Part shown: one piece after another, positions 8,417 to 15,708 of the stretch
Numbering within the stretch: the stretch's first letter is position 1
Layout of the letters: each line of letters starts with the position of its first letter
Assembly (NCBI GenBank): GCA_019689975.1
Contig: JADGGK010000033.1
Coordinates: 1-33,109, forward strand
Length of the DNA: 33,109 nucleotides
Reading direction: 5' to 3'
From: Pseudolabrys sp.
GTDB lineage: Bacteria > Pseudomonadota > Alphaproteobacteria > Rhizobiales > Xanthobacteraceae
The notes under the pieces: generated by a model
What the model was told of the DNA's origin: nothing
The model's input: only the letters and a program-made list of their open reading frames with translations
Database searches by the model: none
Program-made: the position numbers and the translations under genes

Positions 8417-9334
8417 CTAGGCCACCGCCAGCCGCTTGACCGACTTGCGCGCGTCCGCGACGAGACCGGGGACGACATCGTCGTTACCCGGCGCCATGAT
8501 GTGCACCCCCGCCACATGGGGGATCTCTGCAAGCTCAGCGATGACGTCGAGACAGATGCGCCGCCCCTCGGCGACGGGGTCCCGTGCGTGATCCATGCGC
8601 TCGACCAGCGCATCGGGAATGACGGCGCCGAACAGCTTCTCCTTGATCCAGCGCGCCGACCGGGCGGAACGCAAGGGCACCACGCCGATGAGGAAGAACA
8701 GCTTGTCGGCAATACCTTTTTCCACGAGCCGCGCCATATACCGGCGTACGAGGCCCGCATCCATGCAGAATTGCGTTTGCACGAATTGCGCCCCGGCCGC
8801 GAGCTTGGCTGCGAGCGAACTCGGTTCCCAGCCGGGCGGCGGATCGATGGGGCTGTCGGCGCTCCCTAGGAAAAACGGCGCATTGCCGCCGATCCTGCGG
8901 CCCGTGGGCAATTCGCCCGCATCGCGCAGACGACGTGCGGTCTCGAGCAATTGACGTGGATCGAGGTCGAAAACGGGTTTGGCTTGTGGTTGGTCGCCCG
9001 CCGAAGGATCGTCGCCGCGCAGCACCAAAAGATTGCGAACGCCGGCAGCCGCCGCAGCGAGAAGCTCGCTTTGCAGGGCAATGCGGTTGCGGTCGCGGCA
9101 TGTCAACTGGAGGATCGGCTCGATGCCTTCCTGCACCAGCATGGCGGCGGCCATGACCGCCCCGAGATGCGGTCGGGCACCGGCTCCATCGGTGACATTG
9201 ACCGCGTCCGCGAGTCCCTTGAGCGGCACGACCTTGGTCATCAGGTCGCCGCGGTCGGCGGATACCGGCGGCGTCGCTTCGACCGTAATCACGAAGCGGC
9301 CGGCGGCGAGCTTGCTATGCAGAGTGAGCGACAC
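8417..9334 (-). CDS. methylenetetrahydrofolate reductase-like protein (MetF family)
   Basis: A 305-aa TIM-barrel flavoprotein of the MetF family, which reduces 5,10-methylene-tetrahydrofolate to 5-methyl-tetrahydrofolate. Family landmarks are Glu19 in ITVEATPP (position of the catalytic Glu of E. coli MetF), NVTDGAG (47-52), LQLTCRDRN (76-84) and LVLRGDDP (103-110). The start is uncertain. GTG at 9334 gives a family-like N-terminus, and the frame is open to 9436, which would overlap the divergent gene. It diverges from a CoA-transferase-like operon with about 70 bp between. No methyltransferase, methionine-synthase or corrinoid gene is nearby, so it may serve a C1 step in catabolism (for example after O- or N-demethylation) rather than methionine synthesis. 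That role is an inference. Confidence 0.85.
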   Translation of the reverse strand: MSLTLHSKLAAGRFVITVEATPPVSADRGDLMTKVVPLKGLADAVNVTDGAGARPHLGAVMAAAMLVQEGIEPILQLTCRDRNRIALQSELLAAAAAGVRNLLVLRGDDPSAGDQPQAKPVFDLDPRQLLETARRLRDAGELPTGRRIGGNAPFFLGSADSPIDPPPGWEPSSLAAKLAAGAQFVQTQFCMDAGLVRRYMARLVEKGIADKLFFLIGVVPLRSARSARWIKEKLFGAVIPDALVERMDHARDPVAEGRRICLDVIAELAEIPHVAGVHIMAPGNDDVVPGLVADARKSVKRLAVA

Positions 9335-9403
9335 CCTGTTCAAGTCGCAAAATCTGGTGGACCTGGCAAGCACAACGATGAAAAATTGAGGCCAGGAACG
9401 GTG

Positions 9404-10246
9404 ATGCCGTGTGCTAATGTGACCATCATGTTTCAAGCGGCGAAATCGCTCGATGAAGCGCTCGCAGCCATCGATGATGCCACCACGCTGGTGGTGCCGC
9501 GGGAAGTTTCCGGCGTCCCGATGGCGGCAACGCGCGCATTGATCAGACGGGGGGTTAAGAATCTACATCTTATCGCGTTGCCCACCTCGAGCCTGCAGGC
9601 AGATCTGCTGATCGGCGCCGGCTGCGTGGCCACGCTGGAAACCAGCGCCGTCAGCCTCGGCGAGTTCGGGCCGGCGCCTCGCTTCGTCGCCGCGGCGACC
9701 TCGGGCGCGATCAGGATAAAGGATACGACCTGCCCCGCCCTGCATGCCGCCTTGCAGGCGGCCGAGAAAGGCGTGCCGTTCATGCCGCTGCGCGGACTGA
9801 TCGGCTCGGATGTGCTCAAATATCGCAACGACTGGAAGGTCGTTAATAATCCGTTTGGTAACGACGATCCGATCGTGCTCTTGCCGGCGATCCACCCGAA
9901 AGTCGCCCTGTTCCATGCGCCAATGGCCGATCGCTGCGGTAACGTCTGGATCGGACGCCAACGCGAATTGGCGACCATGGCGCACGCCGCGGCAGCGACC
10001 ATCGTCACGGTCGAGCGGCTTCACGACGGAAATCTGCTCGAGGATCCCATCCTCGCCGCGGGCACGCTGCCTGCATTCTATGTCGACGCCATCGCGATCG
10101 CGGAACGCGGTGCCTGGCCTTTGGGGCTGCCGGACCATTACGAACTCGATGCGGAGCACCTTTCCCTTTACGCGCGCATGGCAGCGAGCGCTCAGGGCTT
10201 CGCCGAATACCTGGACAAATATGTTTATGAGCGCCGTGCGGCGTGA
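9404..10246 (+). CDS. CoA-transferase-fold subunit A (GctA/IpdA-like)
   Basis: A 280-aa family I CoA-transferase subunit resembling glutaconate CoA-transferase subunit A and the IpdA half of the steroid-ring enzyme. Landmarks are VPREVSGVPMAATRALIRRG near the N-terminus, a glycine-rich LLIGAGCVATLE stretch, PFMPLRGLIGSDVL and LFHAPMADRCGNVWIG. The ATG at 9404 is chosen because AGGAA lies 6 bases upstream. An in-frame GTG at 9401 and ATG at 9428 are alternatives. Its end overlaps the start of subunit B by 20 bp, as is common for such pairs. The partner is the next gene, and the complex would act on a CoA thioester or free acid of unknown identity. Confidence 0.85.
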   Translation: MPCANVTIMFQAAKSLDEALAAIDDATTLVVPREVSGVPMAATRALIRRGVKNLHLIALPTSSLQADLLIGAGCVATLETSAVSLGEFGPAPRFVAAATSGAIRIKDTTCPALHAALQAAEKGVPFMPLRGLIGSDVLKYRNDWKVVNNPFGNDDPIVLLPAIHPKVALFHAPMADRCGNVWIGRQRELATMAHAAAATIVTVERLHDGNLLEDPILAAGTLPAFYVDAIAIAERGAWPLGLPDHYELDAEHLSLYARMAASAQGFAEYLDKYVYERRAA

Positions 10247-10979
10247 TTTCCGCGACGAAGAATTGCTTGCCGACGTTATCGCACGGCTGATCGGCGATGC
10301 GCGGCATGTGGCGGTCGGTAATGCCTCGCCCATTCCGGCCACTGCGGCGCTGTTGGCGCGCGCGCAAAATGGCAATATGCGTCCTCACGTTTCATTGTTG
10401 CAAAGCCGTAGGCACAATTTCTTCACGGACGGTGCACGCGAATTATTCGATTGCGCAGGCCAGGGGCGCATCGACGTCTTCTTCTTGTCCGGAGGGCAGA
10501 TCGACGGTTACGGCAATATCAACCTCGTCAGCACCGGCGACTATGCGCATCCTGCCGTGCGCTTTCCCGGTTCGTTCGGATCGTCCTATCTCTATTATGT
10601 GGTGCCGAAAGTGATTCTGTTCCGGACGGAGCATTCGCGCCGCACGCTTGTCCCCCAGGTCGACTTCGTCAGTGCGCCGGGTACGAGCGAACGAAACGTT
10701 TACCGTACCGGTGGGCCGGTCGCGCTCGTCACCAACCGCTGCGTTTTCACTTTTACCGGCGGCCGCTTCAGACTCGCCAGCGTACATCCCGGACACACGG
10801 TTGAGGAAGTGATCGAAAACACCGGGTTCGATTTCGATCTGCCGGACGCGGTGCCTGCAACGCCGACCCCCACCCCCGAAGCGCTCAGGTTGATGCGCGA
10901 AGTCGTGGCGCCGCAACTTGCCGAGGTCTATCCGCGGTTTACCGCCGAGGTGTTCGGTCCCCCACAATCCGCCGCTTGA
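10227..10979 (+). CDS. CoA-transferase-fold subunit B (GctB/IpdB-like)
   Basis: A 250-aa partner of the preceding subunit. Landmarks are a SGGQIDGYGNINL stretch (88-100), a RFPGSFGSS-like glycine loop, and a C-terminal FTGGRFRLASVHPGHTVEEV segment typical of GctB/IpdB proteins. Where family I transferases have a short motif carrying the catalytic Glu, this protein reads SLLQSRRHNFF (56-66) with no Glu. IpdAB enzymes also depart from the transferase pattern and are reported to hydrolyse a ring. This pair may therefore be a hydrolase or lyase rather than a transferase, which is an inference from memory-based alignment. The ATG at 10227 or 10221 starts the gene inside the end of subunit A. Confidence 0.82.
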   Translation: MSAVRRDFRDEELLADVIARLIGDARHVAVGNASPIPATAALLARAQNGNMRPHVSLLQSRRHNFFTDGARELFDCAGQGRIDVFFLSGGQIDGYGNINLVSTGDYAHPAVRFPGSFGSSYLYYVVPKVILFRTEHSRRTLVPQVDFVSAPGTSERNVYRTGGPVALVTNRCVFTFTGGRFRLASVHPGHTVEEVIENTGFDFDLPDAVPATPTPTPEALRLMREVVAPQLAEVYPRFTAEVFGPPQSAA

Positions 10980-11096
10980 CCGGCGCTGCGGGCGCAACCC
11001 CTCGGGCTTTACGCTATCGCGACAGCATGAAAAAGGCTTGCACCGAGCGGCGTCGACCGCCCGCGGTGCGACCTCCCCCTTCCGAAAGGAGGCAAA

Positions 11097-12233
11097 GTGG
11101 GGTTTATTGCCGCTCGAAAAAATCACAACGGGGAAATGCACGTGAAAACGGTTGAAGCGGCGGTGATCGGTGTCGGCTGGGTCGGCGGTATTCGCGCGGA
11201 AACTCTTTCGCGCACCGCGCTGGTCGATAAATTGCATCTTTGCGAAATCCGACCGGAGCGGCTGGCAGAAATCAGGAACTTGTACAAACCGGCGACTGCC
11301 ACACTCGACTACCGCGACATCATCAAGAACGACAATATTTCGGTCGTTTACATATCGACCACGCCGGAATCGAATCACTATCCGATTTGCCGCGACTGCC
11401 TTAAGGCCGGCAAGCACGTCATGCTTGAAAAACCCATCGCGCTCGAGCTGTGGGAGGCGGACGAACTCATTCAGCTCGCCAAGCGCAATAACCTCAAATT
11501 CACCATCGGTTATTCGCAACGATTCAACCCGAAGATCGCCTATGCAAAGAAGAAGATCGCGGACGGGACGCTCGGTAGGGTGGTTTCCGTGCTGGTGAGC
11601 CGTCACCTTTCTCGCAATCTCGGCAAGAAAATCGCCAGCCGCGTGCGGCTATCTCCCGTGGTGATGGAGTCGACCCATGATCTTGATTTCGTCTTCTGGC
11701 TGCTGGAGCCAGCAAAGCCCGTGCGCGTATACTCGCAGGGCGCTTTCGGCTACATGCAGCCGGTAAACGGTTCACATGATATCATGTTCACGACGATCAC
11801 GATGGACAACGGGGTCGTCGTGATGATCGGCGGTGGCTGGAATCTGCCTCCAAGCTATCCGAACTATTGCGCCACGTGGATCGAGATCACCGGTACCGAA
11901 GGCGCGTTGTTCCTCGACGACACCCAGCGCGACAACTGGCTCAACACCATGAAGGATGGGCAGCAATTCACGATGTCCACGATGCCGGGTGAATGGGTGG
12001 ACAACGTCTTTGCCGGCGGCATGGGACCCGAAACCATCCACTTTCTTGAGGCGTGCATCCGCGACACCCCGGTCATGGTAACGCCGGAGTCGGCGCGCCT
12101 TGTCATGGAGGCTTACAGCGCTGCCGATTTGTCCGCCGACCGCAACGCCCCCGTCGACCTGCCGCTTACCAATGAAAGCATCTCCGCGATCGCCGAATTC
12201 AAGCAGAAGATTCGTGCCGGAGTGAACGCATGA
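11097..12233 (+). CDS. Gfo/Idh/MocA family NAD(P)-dependent oxidoreductase (first of two)
   Basis: A 378-aa dehydrogenase with an N-terminal Rossmann fold (AVIGVGWVGG), the EKP motif of the family at residues 111-113 and a THDLDFVFWLLE segment carrying the usual His-Asp pair. These enzymes oxidise or reduce carbonyl/alcohol groups of sugars, inositols or ring semialdehydes. The GTG at 11097 has a strong AAGGAGG four bases upstream. The ATG at 11136 (13 residues later) fits the family N-terminus better and is an alternative. Its stop overlaps the start of the second Gfo/Idh gene (ATGA at 12230-12233). It lies 117 bp after the CoA-transferase-like pair on the same strand. Confidence 0.9.
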   Translation: MGFIAARKNHNGEMHVKTVEAAVIGVGWVGGIRAETLSRTALVDKLHLCEIRPERLAEIRNLYKPATATLDYRDIIKNDNISVVYISTTPESNHYPICRDCLKAGKHVMLEKPIALELWEADELIQLAKRNNLKFTIGYSQRFNPKIAYAKKKIADGTLGRVVSVLVSRHLSRNLGKKIASRVRLSPVVMESTHDLDFVFWLLEPAKPVRVYSQGAFGYMQPVNGSHDIMFTTITMDNGVVVMIGGGWNLPPSYPNYCATWIEITGTEGALFLDDTQRDNWLNTMKDGQQFTMSTMPGEWVDNVFAGGMGPETIHFLEACIRDTPVMVTPESARLVMEAYSAADLSADRNAPVDLPLTNESISAIAEFKQKIRAGVNA

Positions 12234-13345
12234 AGAACCAGGGCAAGCGGCTCGGCCTCGCGATCATTGGCGGAGGACGCGTCGGCCTGTTCCGCGGTGA
12301 AGTCGCGGCACGCCACCCAATGGTGGAATGGATCGGGCTCGCAGAAAAAAACCCTAACCGTGCGGGCGAGGTGGGCGCAAGGATCGGCGCGGATTTCGTC
12401 ACTCAAAATCACGTCGAACTCGTCGAGAGATCCGAGGTGAATTGCGCGATCATCGCGACCGACGAACATCTGCACGTCGATCCCATCATGGCCTGCATCG
12501 AGCGCGGTATTCCGATGCTTATCGAAAAGCCGCTGGCAACGAGGCTCGACGAATCGGCGCGCGTGTTGGAAGCGATCAGGAAGGCGAAGCTTGACGCCGT
12601 TGTGGGCTATACGCAGCGCTTCCGCCGCCGTTGGCTTGCGGTCAAGGAGAAATGTCGCAGCGGCGCGCTCGGCGACGTGACGCTTGTGACTTCGCGTGCG
12701 TTCATGAATCGGTTGGTGGCGATCGACAACTACAAACGTACCGACGACCCGTCCACCATTTCGCCCATGGTGATTTCCGGGACACATGCGCTCGACATCT
12801 GCATGTGGTGCCTGGAGCCAAAGATTCCGGTCGAAGTCTATGCCCGTTCGATCGACAAGGTGCTCGGTCCTCTTTACAAAGGTATTGATGCGACCGCGGG
12901 GATGATCATGTTTGAGGATGGCACGCTTTACCACCTCAACATTTCCTGGGCGCTCCCGATCAGCTGGCCGGCGGCGGTCTATTCGCTGGAAGTAGGCATC
13001 GTCGGTACCACCGGCGTGCTGACGATAGACGACACCCACCGCGACGTCGTGCTCGCGGTCAGCAATCCGCAATCCGAAGGGTACAATCCCGATGCGTCGC
13101 GTCTTGTCGATTTCATGGGCAGCTACCCGCCAGGCGACATGGCTCTCGGCGCATTGCGCGGGCCCATGGCGCAGGAAACCGAATCGTGGCTCAATCGTGT
13201 GTCCCTGGGCTTGCCAACCGCCGCGGCGACGGTGGAAGAGGCGCACCGCAATTTGATGCTGACCAAAGCGCTTGATCTATCCGCCAGACGCAAGGCACCG
13301 GTAGCATTGCCGCTCGATCCGGACGAGGTGAAAGCGGCGGCGTGA
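12230..13345 (+). CDS. Gfo/Idh/MocA family NAD(P)-dependent oxidoreductase (second of two)
   Basis: A 371-aa dehydrogenase homologous to its upstream neighbour. It has a Rossmann motif AIIGGGRVG (11-19), EKP at 99-101 and GTHALDICMWCLE with the family His and Asp. The ATG overlaps the previous stop, so the two are almost certainly translated together. Adjacent Gfo/Idh genes often act at successive steps or form a heteromer, and this cannot be settled here. The pair is divergent in sequence, so it is not a recent duplication. It converges with the oxidoreductase at 13510 across 164 bp, where no clear terminator is visible. Confidence 0.9.
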   Translation: MKNQGKRLGLAIIGGGRVGLFRGEVAARHPMVEWIGLAEKNPNRAGEVGARIGADFVTQNHVELVERSEVNCAIIATDEHLHVDPIMACIERGIPMLIEKPLATRLDESARVLEAIRKAKLDAVVGYTQRFRRRWLAVKEKCRSGALGDVTLVTSRAFMNRLVAIDNYKRTDDPSTISPMVISGTHALDICMWCLEPKIPVEVYARSIDKVLGPLYKGIDATAGMIMFEDGTLYHLNISWALPISWPAAVYSLEVGIVGTTGVLTIDDTHRDVVLAVSNPQSEGYNPDASRLVDFMGSYPPGDMALGALRGPMAQETESWLNRVSLGLPTAAATVEEAHRNLMLTKALDLSARRKAPVALPLDPDEVKAAA

Positions 13346-13509
13346 GCACGACCTCTCGCGACGCCCAACGGTCGAGGAAGACCGCCATGGCGAATTCCCG
13401 CAATGTGCGTGCCTCGCCTTGAACGGCGGCGAATGCGTCCGCGGCGCGCCCTCGCGATCGCCGCGTCGCCGGGCCATGCCGAATCGCATCGCCGATCCGC
13501 TCGCGACGC

Positions 13510-14577
13510 TCAGCGCTCCTTGAGCGGCTTAATCCCGAGCTCGGCAGCGACTGTGTCTAGCTCGGCATAAAGCTCCTCCGGCAAGATCAGGCCGTTGGCA
13601 ATCCGCTCGGCGCGGCGCTTGGCCCGTTGTTCGCCCGGCAGACGAACGCTCTCGCCGGGCAGGGTCCGCGACGCGCGCAGCTCGCGCTGATGGCGGTCAA
13701 TTTCGGCCTTGAATTGCTCGATAGGTCGGAACCGTGCGGGATCGAGCGCGGCGATGAACTGACCAGTATTTGTCACGGCTTCGGGCTGAATATTGAAATC
13801 GACACAATCACGCCCGAAGAGTGCGCCGTTAAGCACGCCGGCGAGTATGCCGAGCATAAGCGCGAGCCCGGCGCCTTTGTAGCCGCCCATGGGCATAAGC
13901 AACGCCTCGGCGCTCCTGCGCGGGTCGGTGACCGCGGCGCCAGTGGCGGGATCGATCATCCAGCCCGGTTGCAGCGGAATGCCCTGCAGGCGATGATTCT
14001 TGATCGTGCCGTATGAGACGACAGACGTGGCGATATCGAGTACCAGGGGCGGCTCCTCCCCCGCCGGAATGGCAATGGCCAATGGGTTGGTGCCGAGCAG
14101 CGGCTCGGCTCCGCCGGCCAACGGCATGTGATTGGCATTCGCAACTGCCGAGTAGATGCCGATCATATCCGCCTTAAGCGGTAGCGCGGCATAGACGCCG
14201 GCGGCACCGGCATGGTTCGACATGCGCACGCCAACCCAACCGACTCCCGCTTCGCGCGCGAGCGATACGGCCGTATCGGCCGCACGGGCCACGACGAGAT
14301 GACCCATGCCATTGTCGCCGTCAATGAGCGCGACCGCCGGTGCCGTGCGGTGCACCTTGATATTTGGTTTGGGGTTGACGGCGCCCAGCTTCAATCGCGC
14401 CACGTATTGAGGCAGGCGAAAAACACCATGAGCATCGGCACCGACAAGATCGGCTTCCACCATCAGTTCGGCACATTGGGCCGCGTCGGTTGCCGGCAGG
14501 CCGACTTTGACGAACGCGTCGAAAATCAAACTCTTGACGGCGGCAACGGAGGTCCTCCTTGGCGTCTTGGCATACAT
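13510..14577 (-). CDS. malate/L-lactate dehydrogenase-family oxidoreductase (Ldh_2)
   Basis: A 355-aa member of the Ldh_2 (YbiC/AllD/ComC) family, NAD(P)H enzymes acting on 2-hydroxy/2-oxo acids such as malate, sulfolactate, ureidoglycolate and diketogulonate. Landmarks are GADAHGVFRLPQY (47-59), DGDNGMGH (86-93), the highly typical MSNHAGAAGVYA (119-130) and MGGYKGAGLALML near the C-terminal third. The ATG at 14577 has AGGG 8 bases upstream. A GTG two codons earlier overlaps the stop of the amidohydrolase gene. It is second in a two-gene minus-strand operon after the amidohydrolase, so it may reduce or oxidise the 2-oxo or 2-hydroxy acid made there. The substrate is unknown. Confidence 0.88.
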   Translation of the reverse strand: MYAKTPRRTSVAAVKSLIFDAFVKVGLPATDAAQCAELMVEADLVGADAHGVFRLPQYVARLKLGAVNPKPNIKVHRTAPAVALIDGDNGMGHLVVARAADTAVSLAREAGVGWVGVRMSNHAGAAGVYAALPLKADMIGIYSAVANANHMPLAGGAEPLLGTNPLAIAIPAGEEPPLVLDIATSVVSYGTIKNHRLQGIPLQPGWMIDPATGAAVTDPRRSAEALLMPMGGYKGAGLALMLGILAGVLNGALFGRDCVDFNIQPEAVTNTGQFIAALDPARFRPIEQFKAEIDRHQRELRASRTLPGESVRLPGEQRAKRRAERIANGLILPEELYAELDTVAAELGIKPLKER

Positions 14578-14579
14578 GT

Positions 14580-15575
14580 TCACGCCCTGGTCGAGAGCAG
14601 AGTTTTCGCTCGGGCGCCAAGGATTGCATCCTTGTCGGCCTGAGGAATGTCGAGCGCGCGAACACGCGTAATTGCATCCGTCATCCCCATGTCATAGGGA
14701 TAATCGCTTCCAAGAAGCACTCGATTCGCTCCCGCTTGCGCAATGAGGAAAGCGAGCGACTCATCGCAATGCGCGATGCTGTCGTAATGAAACCGCTTGA
14801 CGATGTCGTCGGGTTCCTGTCGCACTCTCGCCTTCGGCTCCGGCCGTACCCGCCAACCATGCAGCCAACGACCCGCCTGATAGGGCACGAATCCGCCGGC
14901 ATGTGCAAGGCAGATCTTGAGTTTCGGATGGCGGTCCATCACGCCGCCGAAGAACAGGCAGGCGGCGGCGATCGTCGTATCAAGAGGATTACCGATAAGG
15001 TTGACAAGATAATAGGGCTTGAGGCGCTCGGCGCCGGCCACGTTGGTCGGGTGAACGAACATAAAGGCGTCCAGCGACTCGGCCGCAGCCCAGAGCGGCT
15101 CGAAGCACGGATCATCCAGATTCCTGCCCGCGACGTTGGAACCGAACATAGCCCCGCGCAGGCCAAGTTTGCGCACCGCGCGCGTCAGTTCGTCGGCGGC
15201 CCGCGAAGGATCTTGCATCGGCAAGGTTGCAAGGCCCATGAAACGCTCGCGATAGGCGGCAGCAAGCTTTGCGATCTGGTCGTTCTGGATAAGACACATG
15301 GCGGCGCCGAGCGCCGCGTCATGGCCATACATGTAGGTCTGTGGCGTCGCCGACAACACGTGCACGTCGACGCCCATCCGATCCATGTCTTGCAGGCGCC
15401 GCGCGACGTCAAACCCCCCGCGGGGGAACGGTCGATAAGACGCTCCCGCCACATCGAGCACGGCGGTATCCTCGTCGACTGGCCTGATGGCGACAGCTAC
15501 CGCGGGCGCCTCCTTGCGCAACAGAGCCGCTGTCTCCTCGGTCAGCACGTGGGTATGAATATCAATGGTGTGCAT
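14580..15575 (-). CDS. ACMSD-type metal-dependent amidohydrolase (decarboxylase or hydrolase)
   Basis: A 331-aa TIM-barrel amidohydrolase of the ACMSD family, which includes aminocarboxymuconate-semialdehyde decarboxylase, gamma-resorcylate and 5-carboxyvanillate decarboxylases and some hydratases. Metal ligands are all visible: His7 and His9 in DIHTH, His175 in FVHPTN, His225 in LAHAGG and Asp291 in GSDYPYD. Their spacing is close to that of bacterial ACMSD. The protein is therefore probably active, and decarboxylation of an unsaturated or aromatic acid is the most likely reaction (inference). It starts at an ATG and diverges from the molybdenum-hydroxylase gene over 133 bp, so the two may share control. 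Confidence 0.88.
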   Translation of the reverse strand: MHTIDIHTHVLTEETAALLRKEAPAVAVAIRPVDEDTAVLDVAGASYRPFPRGGFDVARRLQDMDRMGVDVHVLSATPQTYMYGHDAALGAAMCLIQNDQIAKLAAAYRERFMGLATLPMQDPSRAADELTRAVRKLGLRGAMFGSNVAGRNLDDPCFEPLWAAAESLDAFMFVHPTNVAGAERLKPYYLVNLIGNPLDTTIAAACLFFGGVMDRHPKLKICLAHAGGFVPYQAGRWLHGWRVRPEPKARVRQEPDDIVKRFHYDSIAHCDESLAFLIAQAGANRVLLGSDYPYDMGMTDAITRVRALDIPQADKDAILGARAKTLLSTRA

Positions 15576-15667
15576 TTCGCCACCTGAAAATCATGGTCGC
15601 CGTCGGTGAGCATGCCTCCCTGCCGCACCGGTCCGGCGCTTGCAAGCCCTGTGTCCATCCGGCGTTT

Positions 15668-15682
15668 ACGCTATAAAAGCGT
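15668..15682. promoter_or_regulatory. palindrome in the divergent promoter region
   Basis: ACGCT-ATAAA-AGCGT is a perfect 5-5-5 inverted repeat, 26 bp before the molybdenum-hydroxylase start and between two divergent operons. It overlaps a TATAAA that could be a -10 element. The 10-mer TTTACGCTAT that covers its left arm (15665-15674) recurs at 11008-11017, upstream of the first Gfo/Idh gene. It may be an operator or chance. Confidence 0.3.
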
Positions 15683-15708
15683 TTCGCCTTGCTGATTGGG
15701 ACCCAGAC

